Shown here: positions 16,519 through 25,777 of the stretch, one piece after another
Layout: every line of letters begins with the position of its first letter
Position numbering within the stretch: the first letter of the stretch is position 1
Source: Bacillota bacterium
GTDB lineage: Bacteria > Bacillota > Clostridia > Lachnospirales > Anaerotignaceae
Length of the DNA stretch: 49,478 bases
Reading direction: 5' to 3'
Assembly: GCA_022791155.1 (NCBI GenBank)
Contig: JAAVYN010000037.1
Location: 1 to 49,478, forward strand
Made by a program: the position numbers and the translations under genes
Notes under the pieces: generated by a model
What the model was told of the DNA's origin: nothing
The model's input: the letters and a program-made list of their open reading frames with translations, nothing else
Databases searched by the model: none

Positions 16519-19500
16519 ATGAGTTTAAGTTTTATACTTGGGCCTTCAGGGAGTGGAAAAAGCACATTTTGTCTTAAAGCCATGGCAAAACGCCAAAAAG
16601 ATGACAAAAGTGCATTCTCTGTGTTCATTGTTCCAGACCAGTTTTCATTTCAGGCCGAAAAAGACTTGATTGAAGCCATGGGAACAAATGTCATAATGCG
16701 CGCCAAAGTGCTGAGCTTCACAAGGCTTGCCCACACAGTTTTTTCAAAAACCGGCTGTCCGCGGACAATGCCCCTCACAGAAGTTTCAAAAGCCATGGCT
16801 TTGAGAAGCATTGTTGCCAAAAGCGATTTGGCCTATTTCAAAAAAGCCGCCGGAAAACATGGGTTTGTGAGCGAGCTTTCAAACATTATAACTGAGTTTT
16901 TCAGATATGGCGTTTCACCAAAAGATCTCATTGAAAGAAGCGCTGGCGAAAGCGCCTTTGACGCCAAACTGAATGACTTGGCGCTCATCTATGGCGCTTA
17001 TATTGATTTTATAAACGAAGGCTATATATGCGATGAAGAAACACTGGATCTGCTTTACACAGCTATCGATGACTATGAAAAAATTAAACATGCCGCCATT
17101 TGGATAGACGGCTTCAGCGGTTTCACAGCACAAGAATATAAAATAATTGGCCGCCTCATGAAACTTGCCAAAAGCGTGACAGTTGCGTTGACAATGGACA
17201 AGCGCGCCGCCGTCAAAAGCCGTTTGGCTGAAACAGAACTCTTTTTTGAACCAAGAAAAACATATGACACACTTGTGGCAATGGCCGGGGAACTTTCAGT
17301 TGAAATTGAAAAACCTGTCATTCTTGAAAAAACCGTTCGATTCAAAAGCGCCGGCCTTTCATCGCTGGAACAAAATTATGGAAAAATATTTTACAAACGC
17401 TGCAAAGACCACAGCGGCATAGAAATTTATTGCTCCTCAAACCCTTTTGACGAAATTGAAGCCGCCGCACTGAAGATAATTTCTCTTGTGAAAAACGGCA
17501 ACTGCCGCTATAGAGACATCGCCCTTGTGGCCGGCAACATAGAAAGCTATGAAAGTGTCATACGCAAAGTTATGTCAGAGAACAACATACCTTTTTTCAT
17601 GGACACAAAAAGAGACATTTCGTCTCACCCTTTGCCCGTTCTTGTGAAAGGCGTTTTGGAAGTTTATATATATAACTTCTCATTTGACAGCGTGTTCAAT
17701 CTGCTCAAAACAGGGCTCACGCCAATTCCGCGGGACAGCATTGAAAAGCTTGAAAACTATTGCCTTGCTCACGGCATAAAAGGCTATAAATGGGACATGG
17801 AAAGCTGGGCATGGGGCCTTGACGGCGATGACACGACTGAAGAATATATAGCGGTAAATTCCATCAAAAAAAGTTTCATGGAATTTATAAAACCGCTGAA
17901 AAAGTTCAGCAACCAAAAAAAGAAACACAATGCCAAAGAGATAACAAAAGCGCTGTTCTCTGTTGTTGAAAGTTTCAACGCTGCCGAAAAGCTTGATGAG
18001 CTGACAGAAAGCCAGCTTAATGCCGGAATATTAACCGGCAAATCTGAAAACAGCCAAATTTGGAATGCAATGATTGATATATTCGATTCCATAACAACAG
18101 TGATTGGAAATGACGAGATAACATTGAAGGAATATCACTCAATTCTTGACAGCGGAATATCCGTCAGTTCTTTGGGGCTCATACCTCCGGCACTTGACAG
18201 CGTGACAATTGGAACACTTGAGAGAACAAGACTTCCAAAAATCAAGGCGCTTTTTGTTGTGGGAGCCAATGAGGGAGTCATTCCCTCGGCAAACTTCAAC
18301 GAGGGCATGTTGAAAGACAACGAAAGAGATTTCCTTGAAAAAAGCGGCCTGACACTTGCTTCTGACAGTTTGAGAAAGCTGTTTGAAGAACAGTTTCGAA
18401 TATACTGCGCAATAACAAAGCCGGAAGAAAAGCTTTTCATATCTTTCCCAACAGGCGATTTGGAAGGCAATGTCATGGCAATATCGCCAATTGTTGAAAA
18501 AATAATGAATATATTTCCAGAAGTGGGGCTTGAAAAATATTCGGCAGATGAGGGCGACATATTTTTGTCGCCGGCATCAACGTTCCACCGCTTGGGAAAC
18601 GGGCTGAAAACAGGCGGAAGCATTTGGGAAAAGGCGCTTGAATGTTTTGAAAACAGCGAAGACTGGAGGGAAAGGGCTAAACTGATCAAAAACGGCTTTG
18701 ACGAACATGAGCCCGAAGCATATTTGAGCGCCGAAATATGCGAAAGCATATTCTTCGACAATATATATTCAAGCGTTTCGCGCCTTGAAAGATTCTCGGC
18801 ATGTCCATATTCATATTTCATGGCATACACAATGAAAGCCCGGGAAAGAGAAATATATCGCATTGGCTCACCGGATTTGGGGATTCTTTTTCACGGTGTT
18901 TTGGAGGATTTTTCCAACATGCTCAAAGAAAGCGGAAAAAACTGGCGGACAGCCTCAGAAAATGACATTGTGTCCATGACAACAAAAGCAGTTGACAAAA
19001 GAGCCGCCGAGCTCAAAGGCCAAATTCTTCTTTCAAACAACGGCCTCACATATCTGATAAAAAGGCTGAAACGAATTTCCATAAGGGCTGTGTCAACTTT
19101 GGCATGGCATTTGAGAAGCGGTGATTTTGAGCCATATGGCTATGAAGTGGCTTTTGGCAGCGGCGAAGCCCTTCCGCCGATAGTGATTGACATTTCCGGC
19201 GGAAAACGTCTTGTTCTCACAGGGAAAATTGACCGGGTTGACATTCTCAACAGCGACAACACGTCATATGTAAAAATCATCGACTATAAATCAGGAAAAA
19301 AAAGCTTCAGCCTTCAAGATGTATATTATGGCCTGCAAATGCAGCTTTTGCTCTATATGGATGCGCTTTTGAAAAGCGGCAATGTTCTGCTGAAACACGA
19401 TTTGCAAATTGAAAACGAAGTGCTTCCAGGAGGCGTTTTTTATTTCAGAATATCAGATCCCATAATTTCGGCTGACGGCCGTTTGACAGCCGAGGAGATA

Positions 19501-19905
19501 GAAAAAGAAATATCAAAAAAGCTTTCGCTCAGCGGCCTTGTTCTCAACGACGACAGAGTTATAGAAGCCATGGATCGAAACATAGGAAAAAATTCACTGA
19601 TAATACCCGTTGGATATAAAAAAACAGATGGCAAACTCACCGCAAATTCAATGGCGGCAAGCCGCCATGTGTTTGAGAAATTGTGTGACTACACACTCAA
19701 AAGCGCCGCCGAAATAGGAAAAAACATAGGAAACGGGCTCATACGCCGCAGTCCCTATAAAAGCCGTGGGCGCACGCCATGTGACTATTGCGTTTATAAA
19801 AGCGTGTGCGGTTTTGACGAAAGCGAAAAATATTTCAAGAGAAGAATATTGAAAAATTTGGACAAGGAGGCCGTTTTCAAGCTCATTGACGATGAACACG
19901 AGTGA
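16519..19905 (+). CDS. addB: ATP-dependent helicase/deoxyribonuclease subunit B (AddB)
   Basis: AddB with AddA processes double-strand DNA ends and recognises Chi-like sites, doing the job of RecBCD. This 1128-residue protein has an N-terminal Walker A LGPSGSGKST (7-16) and an inactivated helicase-like body. The C-terminal RecB-type nuclease shows GILFHGVLEDF, LTGKIDRVDIL, KIIDYKSGKKSF and GLQMQLLLYMDAL. Iron-sulfur ligands appear as FSACPYSYFM and PCDYCVYKSVC. The ATG at 16519 follows AAGGAGGTG. The usual partner gene addA does not follow: 594 bp of non-coding DNA comes next, then an opposite-strand gene. Confidence 0.95.
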   Translation: MSLSFILGPSGSGKSTFCLKAMAKRQKDDKSAFSVFIVPDQFSFQAEKDLIEAMGTNVIMRAKVLSFTRLAHTVFSKTGCPRTMPLTEVSKAMALRSIVAKSDLAYFKKAAGKHGFVSELSNIITEFFRYGVSPKDLIERSAGESAFDAKLNDLALIYGAYIDFINEGYICDEETLDLLYTAIDDYEKIKHAAIWIDGFSGFTAQEYKIIGRLMKLAKSVTVALTMDKRAAVKSRLAETELFFEPRKTYDTLVAMAGELSVEIEKPVILEKTVRFKSAGLSSLEQNYGKIFYKRCKDHSGIEIYCSSNPFDEIEAAALKIISLVKNGNCRYRDIALVAGNIESYESVIRKVMSENNIPFFMDTKRDISSHPLPVLVKGVLEVYIYNFSFDSVFNLLKTGLTPIPRDSIEKLENYCLAHGIKGYKWDMESWAWGLDGDDTTEEYIAVNSIKKSFMEFIKPLKKFSNQKKKHNAKEITKALFSVVESFNAAEKLDELTESQLNAGILTGKSENSQIWNAMIDIFDSITTVIGNDEITLKEYHSILDSGISVSSLGLIPPALDSVTIGTLERTRLPKIKALFVVGANEGVIPSANFNEGMLKDNERDFLEKSGLTLASDSLRKLFEEQFRIYCAITKPEEKLFISFPTGDLEGNVMAISPIVEKIMNIFPEVGLEKYSADEGDIFLSPASTFHRLGNGLKTGGSIWEKALECFENSEDWRERAKLIKNGFDEHEPEAYLSAEICESIFFDNIYSSVSRLERFSACPYSYFMAYTMKAREREIYRIGSPDLGILFHGVLEDFSNMLKESGKNWRTASENDIVSMTTKAVDKRAAELKGQILLSNNGLTYLIKRLKRISIRAVSTLAWHLRSGDFEPYGYEVAFGSGEALPPIVIDISGGKRLVLTGKIDRVDILNSDNTSYVKIIDYKSGKKSFSLQDVYYGLQMQLLLYMDALLKSGNVLLKHDLQIENEVLPGGVFYFRISDPIISADGRLTAEEIEKEISKKLSLSGLVLNDDRVIEAMDRNIGKNSLIIPVGYKKTDGKLTANSMAASRHVFEKLCDYTLKSAAEIGKNIGNGLIRRSPYKSRGRTPCDYCVYKSVCGFDESEKYFKRRILKNLDKEAVFKLIDDEHE

Positions 19906-20499
19906 AAAACCAAGGCTTGTTTCCGAACCAGCAGGAGTGTTGTTCACATGTTCATATGAAAACGTTTTGTTCATGTGCCAGTTAAACTTCCCAAATGGAA
20001 AATGCAACATTATGAACATGCGAAAAGCTTGTGGGAACTCACATTTTCAAACTTAGGTTTATGAAGCACACACTTTTGCAATCCAAAAAACAAAGCGCCA
20101 AAAGTTTCTCCCAATTCTTTCATGTTTCCGTCTCTCCACAAAGCGGCAAGCACAATGATGTTTCCGGCTTGAGAAACACAAAAACAAATTGAGAGAAAAT
20201 TTAGGCAGACACAATTCCCATGCTTTTTCCTGGTTTTCAAAAAGCCAAATCAAAATCCGCAAATTCCAAAACAAATGTGGCCAAACACGGAAGAAGCACA
20301 ACTCACTTCCATGTTTGGCCACACATTCTGTTGATATTTTGTGCCGAATGCGGCGCTTGTGAAACTGTCAGCGCATTGCGGCACGTTCAGTTTCATGAAA
20401 GCCTCTCTTTGGCATTTTGTTTCAGCAAATATATCTGATCAACAAAAGCAAACTTTTGCAATGGCACAAATCAACAAAAGCTCATCAAGCTCACAATCA
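19906..20499. other. Gene-free stretch after addB with a long hairpin
   Basis: No supported gene and no recognisable addA remnant. The main feature is an 18-bp inverted repeat with one mismatch, TGTGGCCAAACACGGAAG (20276-20293) and CTTCCATGTTTGGCCACA (20306-20323), separated by 12 nt and lacking a T-run. GCTTTTGTTGAT-type direct repeats occur near 20440-20480. Confidence 0.6.
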
Positions 20500-21105
20500 T
20501 CAATTGATGTAATATTGTGAACGGAGAACAGCAGATATTATCTCCAAATAGCTTTCCACAATTCCGGAACAGGTTTTTTCCAAACTTTTTATGTCTGTGT
20601 TTAGATCTATTGATCTAAGCCTGTATGGCGCAAGATCGGCAATGCTTTTTGTTTGAAGCACAGCTTTATAGCCCTCCAAAATTTCATAAAGCTCTGCTTC
20701 GGCAGCAATTGTTTTGTTCAGTGTGTTTGAAATGGCGCCATATTCATCATCACTCAACATGCCGGCGTTTTTCATTGTTTCTATTCTCTGTGCAAACCCG
20801 GGCCACAATTCCTCAGCAGTTTTCAGCACATTCTGATGGCCTTGAAAAGTGTCATAATCAATGCCCGAGCGGCCATAAAAAACATATTCTTCAATTTCCA
20901 TATATGCAACCATGTTCAGCTCTTGAAATATATCGTTGATTTCCCTAAGCATTGTCCAGAGTCCTGCGACCTCTGCATAATCCGCCAATTCTGTTCTTGT
21001 GTATTCACGTGTTGCGGCCAATCCTGTTTCGTCAGCATATGCATCAAAAGGCATTCCGCCAAAAATAGAAAAAATCATAACAAACACCAAAAATAATTTT
21101 TTCAT
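20500..21105 (-). CDS. Secreted helical protein of unknown function
   Basis: 201 residues. Signal peptide MKKLFLVFVMIFSIFGGMPFDAYA with an AxA-type cleavage site before DETG. The mature part is predicted largely helical and acidic (e.g. EINDIFQELNMVAYMEIEEYV; KTIAAEAELYEILEGYKAVL), with no Cys pairs, sorting signal or membrane anchor. I do not recognise a family. The ATG is preceded by GGAGGGG. It stands alone downstream of the pyrophosphatase gene with a 338-bp gap. Confidence 0.8.
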   Translation of the reverse strand: MKKLFLVFVMIFSIFGGMPFDAYADETGLAATREYTRTELADYAEVAGLWTMLREINDIFQELNMVAYMEIEEYVFYGRSGIDYDTFQGHQNVLKTAEELWPGFAQRIETMKNAGMLSDDEYGAISNTLNKTIAAEAELYEILEGYKAVLQTKSIADLAPYRLRSIDLNTDIKSLEKTCSGIVESYLEIISAVLRSQYYIN

Positions 21106-21443
21106 AAAACCCCTCCAAAAAATTCAATTTTTCAATATGTTTTTTGTTGAAAACCGCATTAAAAATGGCCAAAGCTGCATTGTTCAAGCACATTGGAAAT
21201 TTTTGTTTTAACCCGCAAACAAAATGTTGTGCTTTTTAAGCACGAGCCTCTTATATTGTATTCGCAACAAATGCAGCAATGCACAATATGCATAGAGCTG
21301 ACAAATCAGACGTTTTGCACACATTTTTTCAAGCATACAAACATGCTTGCTTGTCAATCTCAGCCAAAACGTGTTATGTTCCGCCCTAAATGCCATTGCA
21401 AAATCATTGCCAAACGCCCTTTTGGCCACAAATTGCGTCAAGC
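21106..21443. other. Intergenic stretch, no gene seen
   Basis: Separates two minus-strand genes. A small palindrome, GTGCTTTTTAAGCAC at about 21229-21243, could be a weak minus-strand terminator for the pyrophosphatase gene. Nothing else is recognisable. Confidence 0.4.
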
Positions 21444-23093
21444 TCATTGCTGTATGGCTGATATAAGGCTTGGTATAAGCTGCTTCTTCCTTGAAACCAT
21501 TGATTTCACAAACACGCTGTCGCCGTCAAAATCGCCGCCAAACGCCGTCTCTATATATTCCTTGGCTTTTTCGCCCTTAAAGAGGAGTATGCTTGATTCA
21601 TCAATTATGTTTGTGAGCATGAAAACAAGCATGTCCATGCCATTTTTTGCAATGAGTTCTTCCATATATTTGTCAATCCGGCCTTTAAGCCCCGTCAAAT
21701 CGACGCTGTTCATGCTTGTTATCTGTCCAACGCCAAACGACACATCTGCCGCGTTGAACTCTTTATAATCCTGATAGAATATTTCCTCCTCTGTTCTTGC
21801 CGCAAAATCACTTCCAGCCGAGAACATGCTTTCGGCAAAGTTTTGTATGTCAATTCCGGCAATTTTGGCAAGCGCCCGCGCGGCCGATTCATCAGCCGGC
21901 GTGCATGTTGGCGAGCGGAACATGAGCGTGTCCGAAAGTATGGCGGCACAAAGTATTCCCGCAATTTCTTTTGATATTTCAACGCTGTTCTCGCAATACA
22001 TCATATACACAATTGTCGCTGTGCATCCCAAAGGCTGGTTCCTGAAAAAAACGGGGTTCATGGTTTCCAAATTGCCCAAACGGTGATGATCTATGATTTC
22101 CAATATGTCGGCAAACTCAATTCCGTCAACAGCCTGATTTCTTTCATTGTGATCCACAAGTATTATCTTCTTTTTCTCCATGTCAAGGAAGCTTCTTTTC
22201 GAAATTTGGCCTATGTATTTTCCATGACCGTCAATCACAGGGAAATATCTGTGGCGGTTTTTCGCCATAACATCTTTGACATCATTTGTGTAGTCATCAA
22301 TGTTGAAAACAAGCAGATTCTCCGAAGTCATGAAATATTCTATCGGCATGCTTTTGTTGAGCAGCCTTGCCACTGTATATGTGTCATATGGCGACGAAAT
22401 TATGACCGTTCCTTTCTCCTTTGCCAGTTTCAAAACGGCGTCTTTGACGTCATTGTCAGTGCAAAGAACAATGCAGCTCACTCCCAGTTCAATCGCCACA
22501 AACTGGCTCTCAAAGCGGTTGCCCATTATGACAAGGTCTTTTTCCCCAACATATTCCCCCATCATTTCAGGCGTGTTTGCCGCAATTGACACGCGGCCTT
22601 CACTGAAGCAGCCGTTTATGTCGCCGCATATTATGCGCCCGTCAAGCGTTTCAACAATGTTTTTGTATGGCGTTGACGCCTTGGACACAACGCGGTTGTC
22701 ATAAACATCCATGTCGCTTTCGGCTATGTCGCCAATTGTTATGACGCCCTCAATGCGGCCATCATCATTTGTCACCGCAAGTGTCACTGCATTTTGCTTT
22801 TTCATAAGCCCATATGCCGCCTTGAGCGATATTCCGCCACTCACGCCGTCAACCTTTTTCATTTCAATGTCACTCACTTGGCTTCTCACGTCTTTTACGA
22901 AGCCCGGCTCGTCAAACCCAAACGATTTCAGCACAAATGCAGTTTCCTTGTTTATGTCGCCGCAACGCGCGGGCACGTGCTCATTGTCAGGCGAAATTTT
23001 GTTTTTCAGGGCCGCATATGCAATGGCCGAACATATAGAGTCTGTGTCAGGGTTTTTATGCCCTATAACAGTGACACAATTTTTCCTTTTCAT
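21444..23093 (-). CDS. CBS-domain-regulated Mn-dependent inorganic pyrophosphatase (DHH family)
   Basis: A 549-residue family II pyrophosphatase with an inserted regulatory module. The N-terminal DHH metal site is IGHKNPDTDSICSAIAYA (H12, D16, D18). A first CBS half, a DRTGG-like domain and a second CBS half (KNRHRYFPVIDGHGKYIGQIS) follow. The catalytic part resumes with LVDHNERNQAV and EIIDHHRLGNL. The DHHA2 domain forms the C-terminus (with SRKK near the end). CBS-PPases hydrolyse PPi and are controlled by AMP/ADP and diadenosine polyphosphates. The ATG at 23093 follows GGAGGTG. It lies 29 bp downstream of the M29 aminopeptidase gene. Confidence 0.93.
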   Translation of the reverse strand: MKRKNCVTVIGHKNPDTDSICSAIAYAALKNKISPDNEHVPARCGDINKETAFVLKSFGFDEPGFVKDVRSQVSDIEMKKVDGVSGGISLKAAYGLMKKQNAVTLAVTNDDGRIEGVITIGDIAESDMDVYDNRVVSKASTPYKNIVETLDGRIICGDINGCFSEGRVSIAANTPEMMGEYVGEKDLVIMGNRFESQFVAIELGVSCIVLCTDNDVKDAVLKLAKEKGTVIISSPYDTYTVARLLNKSMPIEYFMTSENLLVFNIDDYTNDVKDVMAKNRHRYFPVIDGHGKYIGQISKRSFLDMEKKKIILVDHNERNQAVDGIEFADILEIIDHHRLGNLETMNPVFFRNQPLGCTATIVYMMYCENSVEISKEIAGILCAAILSDTLMFRSPTCTPADESAARALAKIAGIDIQNFAESMFSAGSDFAARTEEEIFYQDYKEFNAADVSFGVGQITSMNSVDLTGLKGRIDKYMEELIAKNGMDMLVFMLTNIIDESSILLFKGEKAKEYIETAFGGDFDGDSVFVKSMVSRKKQLIPSLISAIQQ

Positions 23094-23122
23094 AATACAC
23101 CTCCAAATTTTTGCTTAGGTTT

Positions 23123-24235
23123 TTATATCAAATTTTCAGGATTGAGGCAAAGAAGTTCATCAATGACAAACCTTCCGTTTTTTCTGATCAAAACATCGTC
23201 AAAATATATTTCTCCGCCGCCATATTCCTCGGTTTGTATGAGCACAAGATCCCAGTGAACGGCGCTTTTGTTGCCATTTTCGGCGTCTTCATAGCAGTTG
23301 CCCGGCGTGAAGTGTATGCTTCCCATTATCTTCTCGTCAAAGAGTATGTTGTTCATTGGTTTTGTCACATATGGATTGACCCCTATGGCAAATTCGCCAA
23401 CAAACCTTGCGCCCTCGTCAGTGTCAAAAATTTTGTTGAGCTTTTCTGTGTTGTTGGCTGTTGCTTCAACAATTTTGCCGTCTTTGAATGTCAGGCTGAC
23501 ATTGTCAAACGTGAACGAGTTATATTCGCTTGGTGTGTTGTATGTTATTTTGCCGTTAACAGAGTTTTTCACAGGCGCTGTATACACCTCTCCATCAGGA
23601 ATGTTGCACTCGCCTGCACATTTTATGGCCGGAATGTCTTTGATGGAAAATGACAAATCAGTGTCCTTTGCCACAATGCGGACTTTGTCGGTTTTGTTCA
23701 TAAGCGCCACAAGGCTGTCCATTGCCTTTGACATCTTTCCATAATCAAGGTTGCAAACTTTGTAATAAAAATCTTCAAACGCCTCAAGGCTTGTGTTGGC
23801 CGATTGTGCCATGCTTGGTGTTGGGTATCTCAAAACAACCCATTTTGTTTTTGGAACGCGTATGTCGTTCACGGGCCTTGTCACAAGAACTGAATATTTT
23901 TTGAGCTGTTCATCGCTCACGTCACTAAGCTCTCTCAAGTTGTCCTCGCCACGCACGCCAATGAACGCATTCATTTGCTTCATTCGATCACATTCCCACG
24001 AAGCCATCATTTTGAGCTGTTCATCTTCAGCGCCCAAAAGTATCTCTCTGTCAATTCCTGCTGTGTGCATTTCAACAAAAGGATGCGCCCCTTTTTTATA
24101 AACCTCTTTTATAATCTGTTTGACAAGCGGAATTGGCCCTGTGCCGTTGCAGCTTATGAGCACATTTTCGCCTTTTTCAACATGACATGAATAGTCAACC
24201 AAATTTTTAGCCAATATTTTATCTCTATCATCCAT
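23123..24235 (-). CDS. M29 family metalloaminopeptidase
   Basis: A 370-residue aminopeptidase of the AmpS/aminopeptidase T type, with two metal ions in the family. Metal and catalytic residues are visible in the C-terminal half: FVGEFAIG (Glu), MGSIHFTPGNCYED (His, Tyr) and SAVHWDLV (His, Asp). The ATG at 24235 is selected because AAAGGAGAT lies upstream; 27 more residues in the open frame are not supported. It probably acts on intracellular peptides. It precedes the pyrophosphatase gene in the same direction. Confidence 0.93.
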   Translation of the reverse strand: MDDRDKILAKNLVDYSCHVEKGENVLISCNGTGPIPLVKQIIKEVYKKGAHPFVEMHTAGIDREILLGAEDEQLKMMASWECDRMKQMNAFIGVRGEDNLRELSDVSDEQLKKYSVLVTRPVNDIRVPKTKWVVLRYPTPSMAQSANTSLEAFEDFYYKVCNLDYGKMSKAMDSLVALMNKTDKVRIVAKDTDLSFSIKDIPAIKCAGECNIPDGEVYTAPVKNSVNGKITYNTPSEYNSFTFDNVSLTFKDGKIVEATANNTEKLNKIFDTDEGARFVGEFAIGVNPYVTKPMNNILFDEKIMGSIHFTPGNCYEDAENGNKSAVHWDLVLIQTEEYGGGEIYFDDVLIRKNGRFVIDELLCLNPENLI

Positions 24236-24552
24236 ATGAAATCTCCTTTTTGTTTGAAAAAATTGTTTGGCGCACACTTGAGCCAATAAATATGTTTCAA
24301 AAAATCCATGCTTCACTGCGTTTTCAGCAACCGCAATGAGCTGACATCAATTTTTTGCAGTGTCACAAACGCCACAGCACAAAAAAGCAGTTCAATCCAA
24401 TGCAGTCATATATTATTTCTTTATTTTTTATAATGATTTATTGAATTTTATAACACATGCCAATTCATTTGAGACTGCTGAAAAAAATTCCTGTCTGTCT
24501 ATAACAATTTTACAGCCGTTTCATTCCATTTGCAATAGAACACAGCATGTTT
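24236..24552. other. Intergenic stretch, no gene seen
   Basis: AT-rich DNA between the lipid kinase gene and the aminopeptidase gene, both minus strand. No convincing terminator or RNA structure was found. Confidence 0.4.
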
Positions 24553-25461
24553 CTAAAAATTAAAATTTGATTTAGCAATTATTTTATATGCCTTGTTCAC
24601 GTTTCTTATTTCAACGCTGTTATATCTTCCGCCATATTCACCATCAACTGTCCAGTCAATGGCTTCGCGGCTTTTGACGCTCAGTTTTCCCGACTTAAAC
24701 ACATAAAATTCCTCTGATGAAAAATCCATCATGAGAAGCCCTGTTATGATTGACTGAAGCTGCATGGGCGTTTGAGGAGCTTTTATAAAAACACACTCAA
24801 ACTTTCCATCGGCCAAGTCCACATCATGGCTTTTATACGCTTTCAGCCCGCCAACAAAATATGAGTTTGTGATCATGCCAAATATAAATTCGCCTTCCAT
24901 GACACAACCGTCATGTTCAACTCGGAGGGTGCAGCTTTTCAAGTTTGGAAGGCGCTTTATCCCTTCAAGTATATATGCCATGTGCCCCAAATAGTTTTTG
25001 ACATTCTGAGGCGTTCCATAAGCCACGTCAGTGAATGCGCCAAAAGCGGCAATATATACAAAACACAATTTGTTCAACATTCCCATGTCAATGGAAGACA
25101 GCTTCCCTTTTATGACCATTTCAACAGCCAGCATGAGCTTTTTTGGTATCTTCAGGCTGCTTGCAAAATCATTTGTGCTTCCTGAGGGGATATACCCAAC
25201 AACAGGCCGTCTTTCTTTTGGAATTTCCAAAAGACCGCTTATGCATTCATTCAGTGTTCCGTCACCGCCGCTTATCAAAAGCGTTCTAAACCGTTTTCCA
25301 TGTTTGGCCACTATCTTGCGGCCGTCGCCGCGTTGTGCCGTTGGACAAACCATAACCATGAAACCGTTTTTTGAAAGCATGTCAACAATTTCAAAAAGGC
25401 GGCTTTTCAATGTTCCTTTTCCCGAACAAGGGTTAAACACAAACAAAATTCCCGATGCCAT
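24553..25461 (-). CDS. Diacylglycerol kinase family lipid kinase (YegS/DgkB type)
   Basis: A 302-residue soluble lipid kinase. The nucleotide-binding motifs are FNPCSGKGTL near the N-terminus and LLISGGDGTLNECISGL, with VVGYIPSGSTNDFASSL completing the catalytic domain. The C-terminal beta-sandwich ends in TVDGEYGGRYNSVEIRNV. Known members phosphorylate diacylglycerol or related lipids at the inner membrane face. An in-frame TTG at 25470 exists, but its spacing to AAGGATGG is too short, so the ATG at 25461 is preferred. Confidence 0.9.
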   Translation of the reverse strand: MASGILFVFNPCSGKGTLKSRLFEIVDMLSKNGFMVMVCPTAQRGDGRKIVAKHGKRFRTLLISGGDGTLNECISGLLEIPKERRPVVGYIPSGSTNDFASSLKIPKKLMLAVEMVIKGKLSSIDMGMLNKLCFVYIAAFGAFTDVAYGTPQNVKNYLGHMAYILEGIKRLPNLKSCTLRVEHDGCVMEGEFIFGMITNSYFVGGLKAYKSHDVDLADGKFECVFIKAPQTPMQLQSIITGLLMMDFSSEEFYVFKSGKLSVKSREAIDWTVDGEYGGRYNSVEIRNVNKAYKIIAKSNFNF

Positions 25462-25530
25462 CTCAATCAACCATCCTTAAAAAGTTTTAAGCTGTTACAT
25501 GCACTTGCTAAAGGCAACAATTTTATTGAG

Positions 25531-25559
25531 ATTATACTATCATCATCGTTAGAAAACAA
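25531..25559 (-). promoter_or_regulatory. Sigma-A promoter of the lipid kinase gene
   Basis: Minus strand TTGTTT (25559-25554), 17-nt spacer, TATAAT (25536-25531), 69 bp before the ATG. Confidence 0.65.
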
Positions 25560-25618
25560 CACTGAACAAGCCAAAATTTTCAAAAACGATTCAAAAACAG
25601 TGAAATGGCCGCCACAGT

Positions 25619-25730
25619 GGAGCGTTTTGCGAAGCGGAATTCGAGAACCTGCTGTGCGAACCGGCTGAAAGCGCCGGCGCGAAGTGCAACGTAGCGTTCC
25701 GCGAAGCGGAATTCGAGAACCTGCTATGTG
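25619..25730 (+). repeat. Dispersed hairpin repeat, copy R2 (partial tandem)
   Basis: Stem A occurs twice, 72 bp apart: TTTTGC/GCGGAA (25625-25630 with 25634-25639) and TTCCGC/GCGGAA (25697-25702 with 25706-25711), both with loop GAA and both followed by TTCGAGAACCTGCT. Between them is stem B, CCGGC/GCCGG (25661-25665 with 25673-25677). Compared with R1 and R3, both stems have changed on both sides so pairing is kept. Confidence 0.85.
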
Positions 25731-25777
25731 GTTTCGTTGATCAATTTTAGCCTTCAAAAATGGTATTTTCTAAGACC

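Noticed and set aside
25467..25757. Minus-strand open frame with repeated AGSRIPLR segments
   Set aside because: It is the translation of the tandem hairpin repeat R2 and runs through the lipid-kinase promoter; no ribosome binding site or family resemblance.
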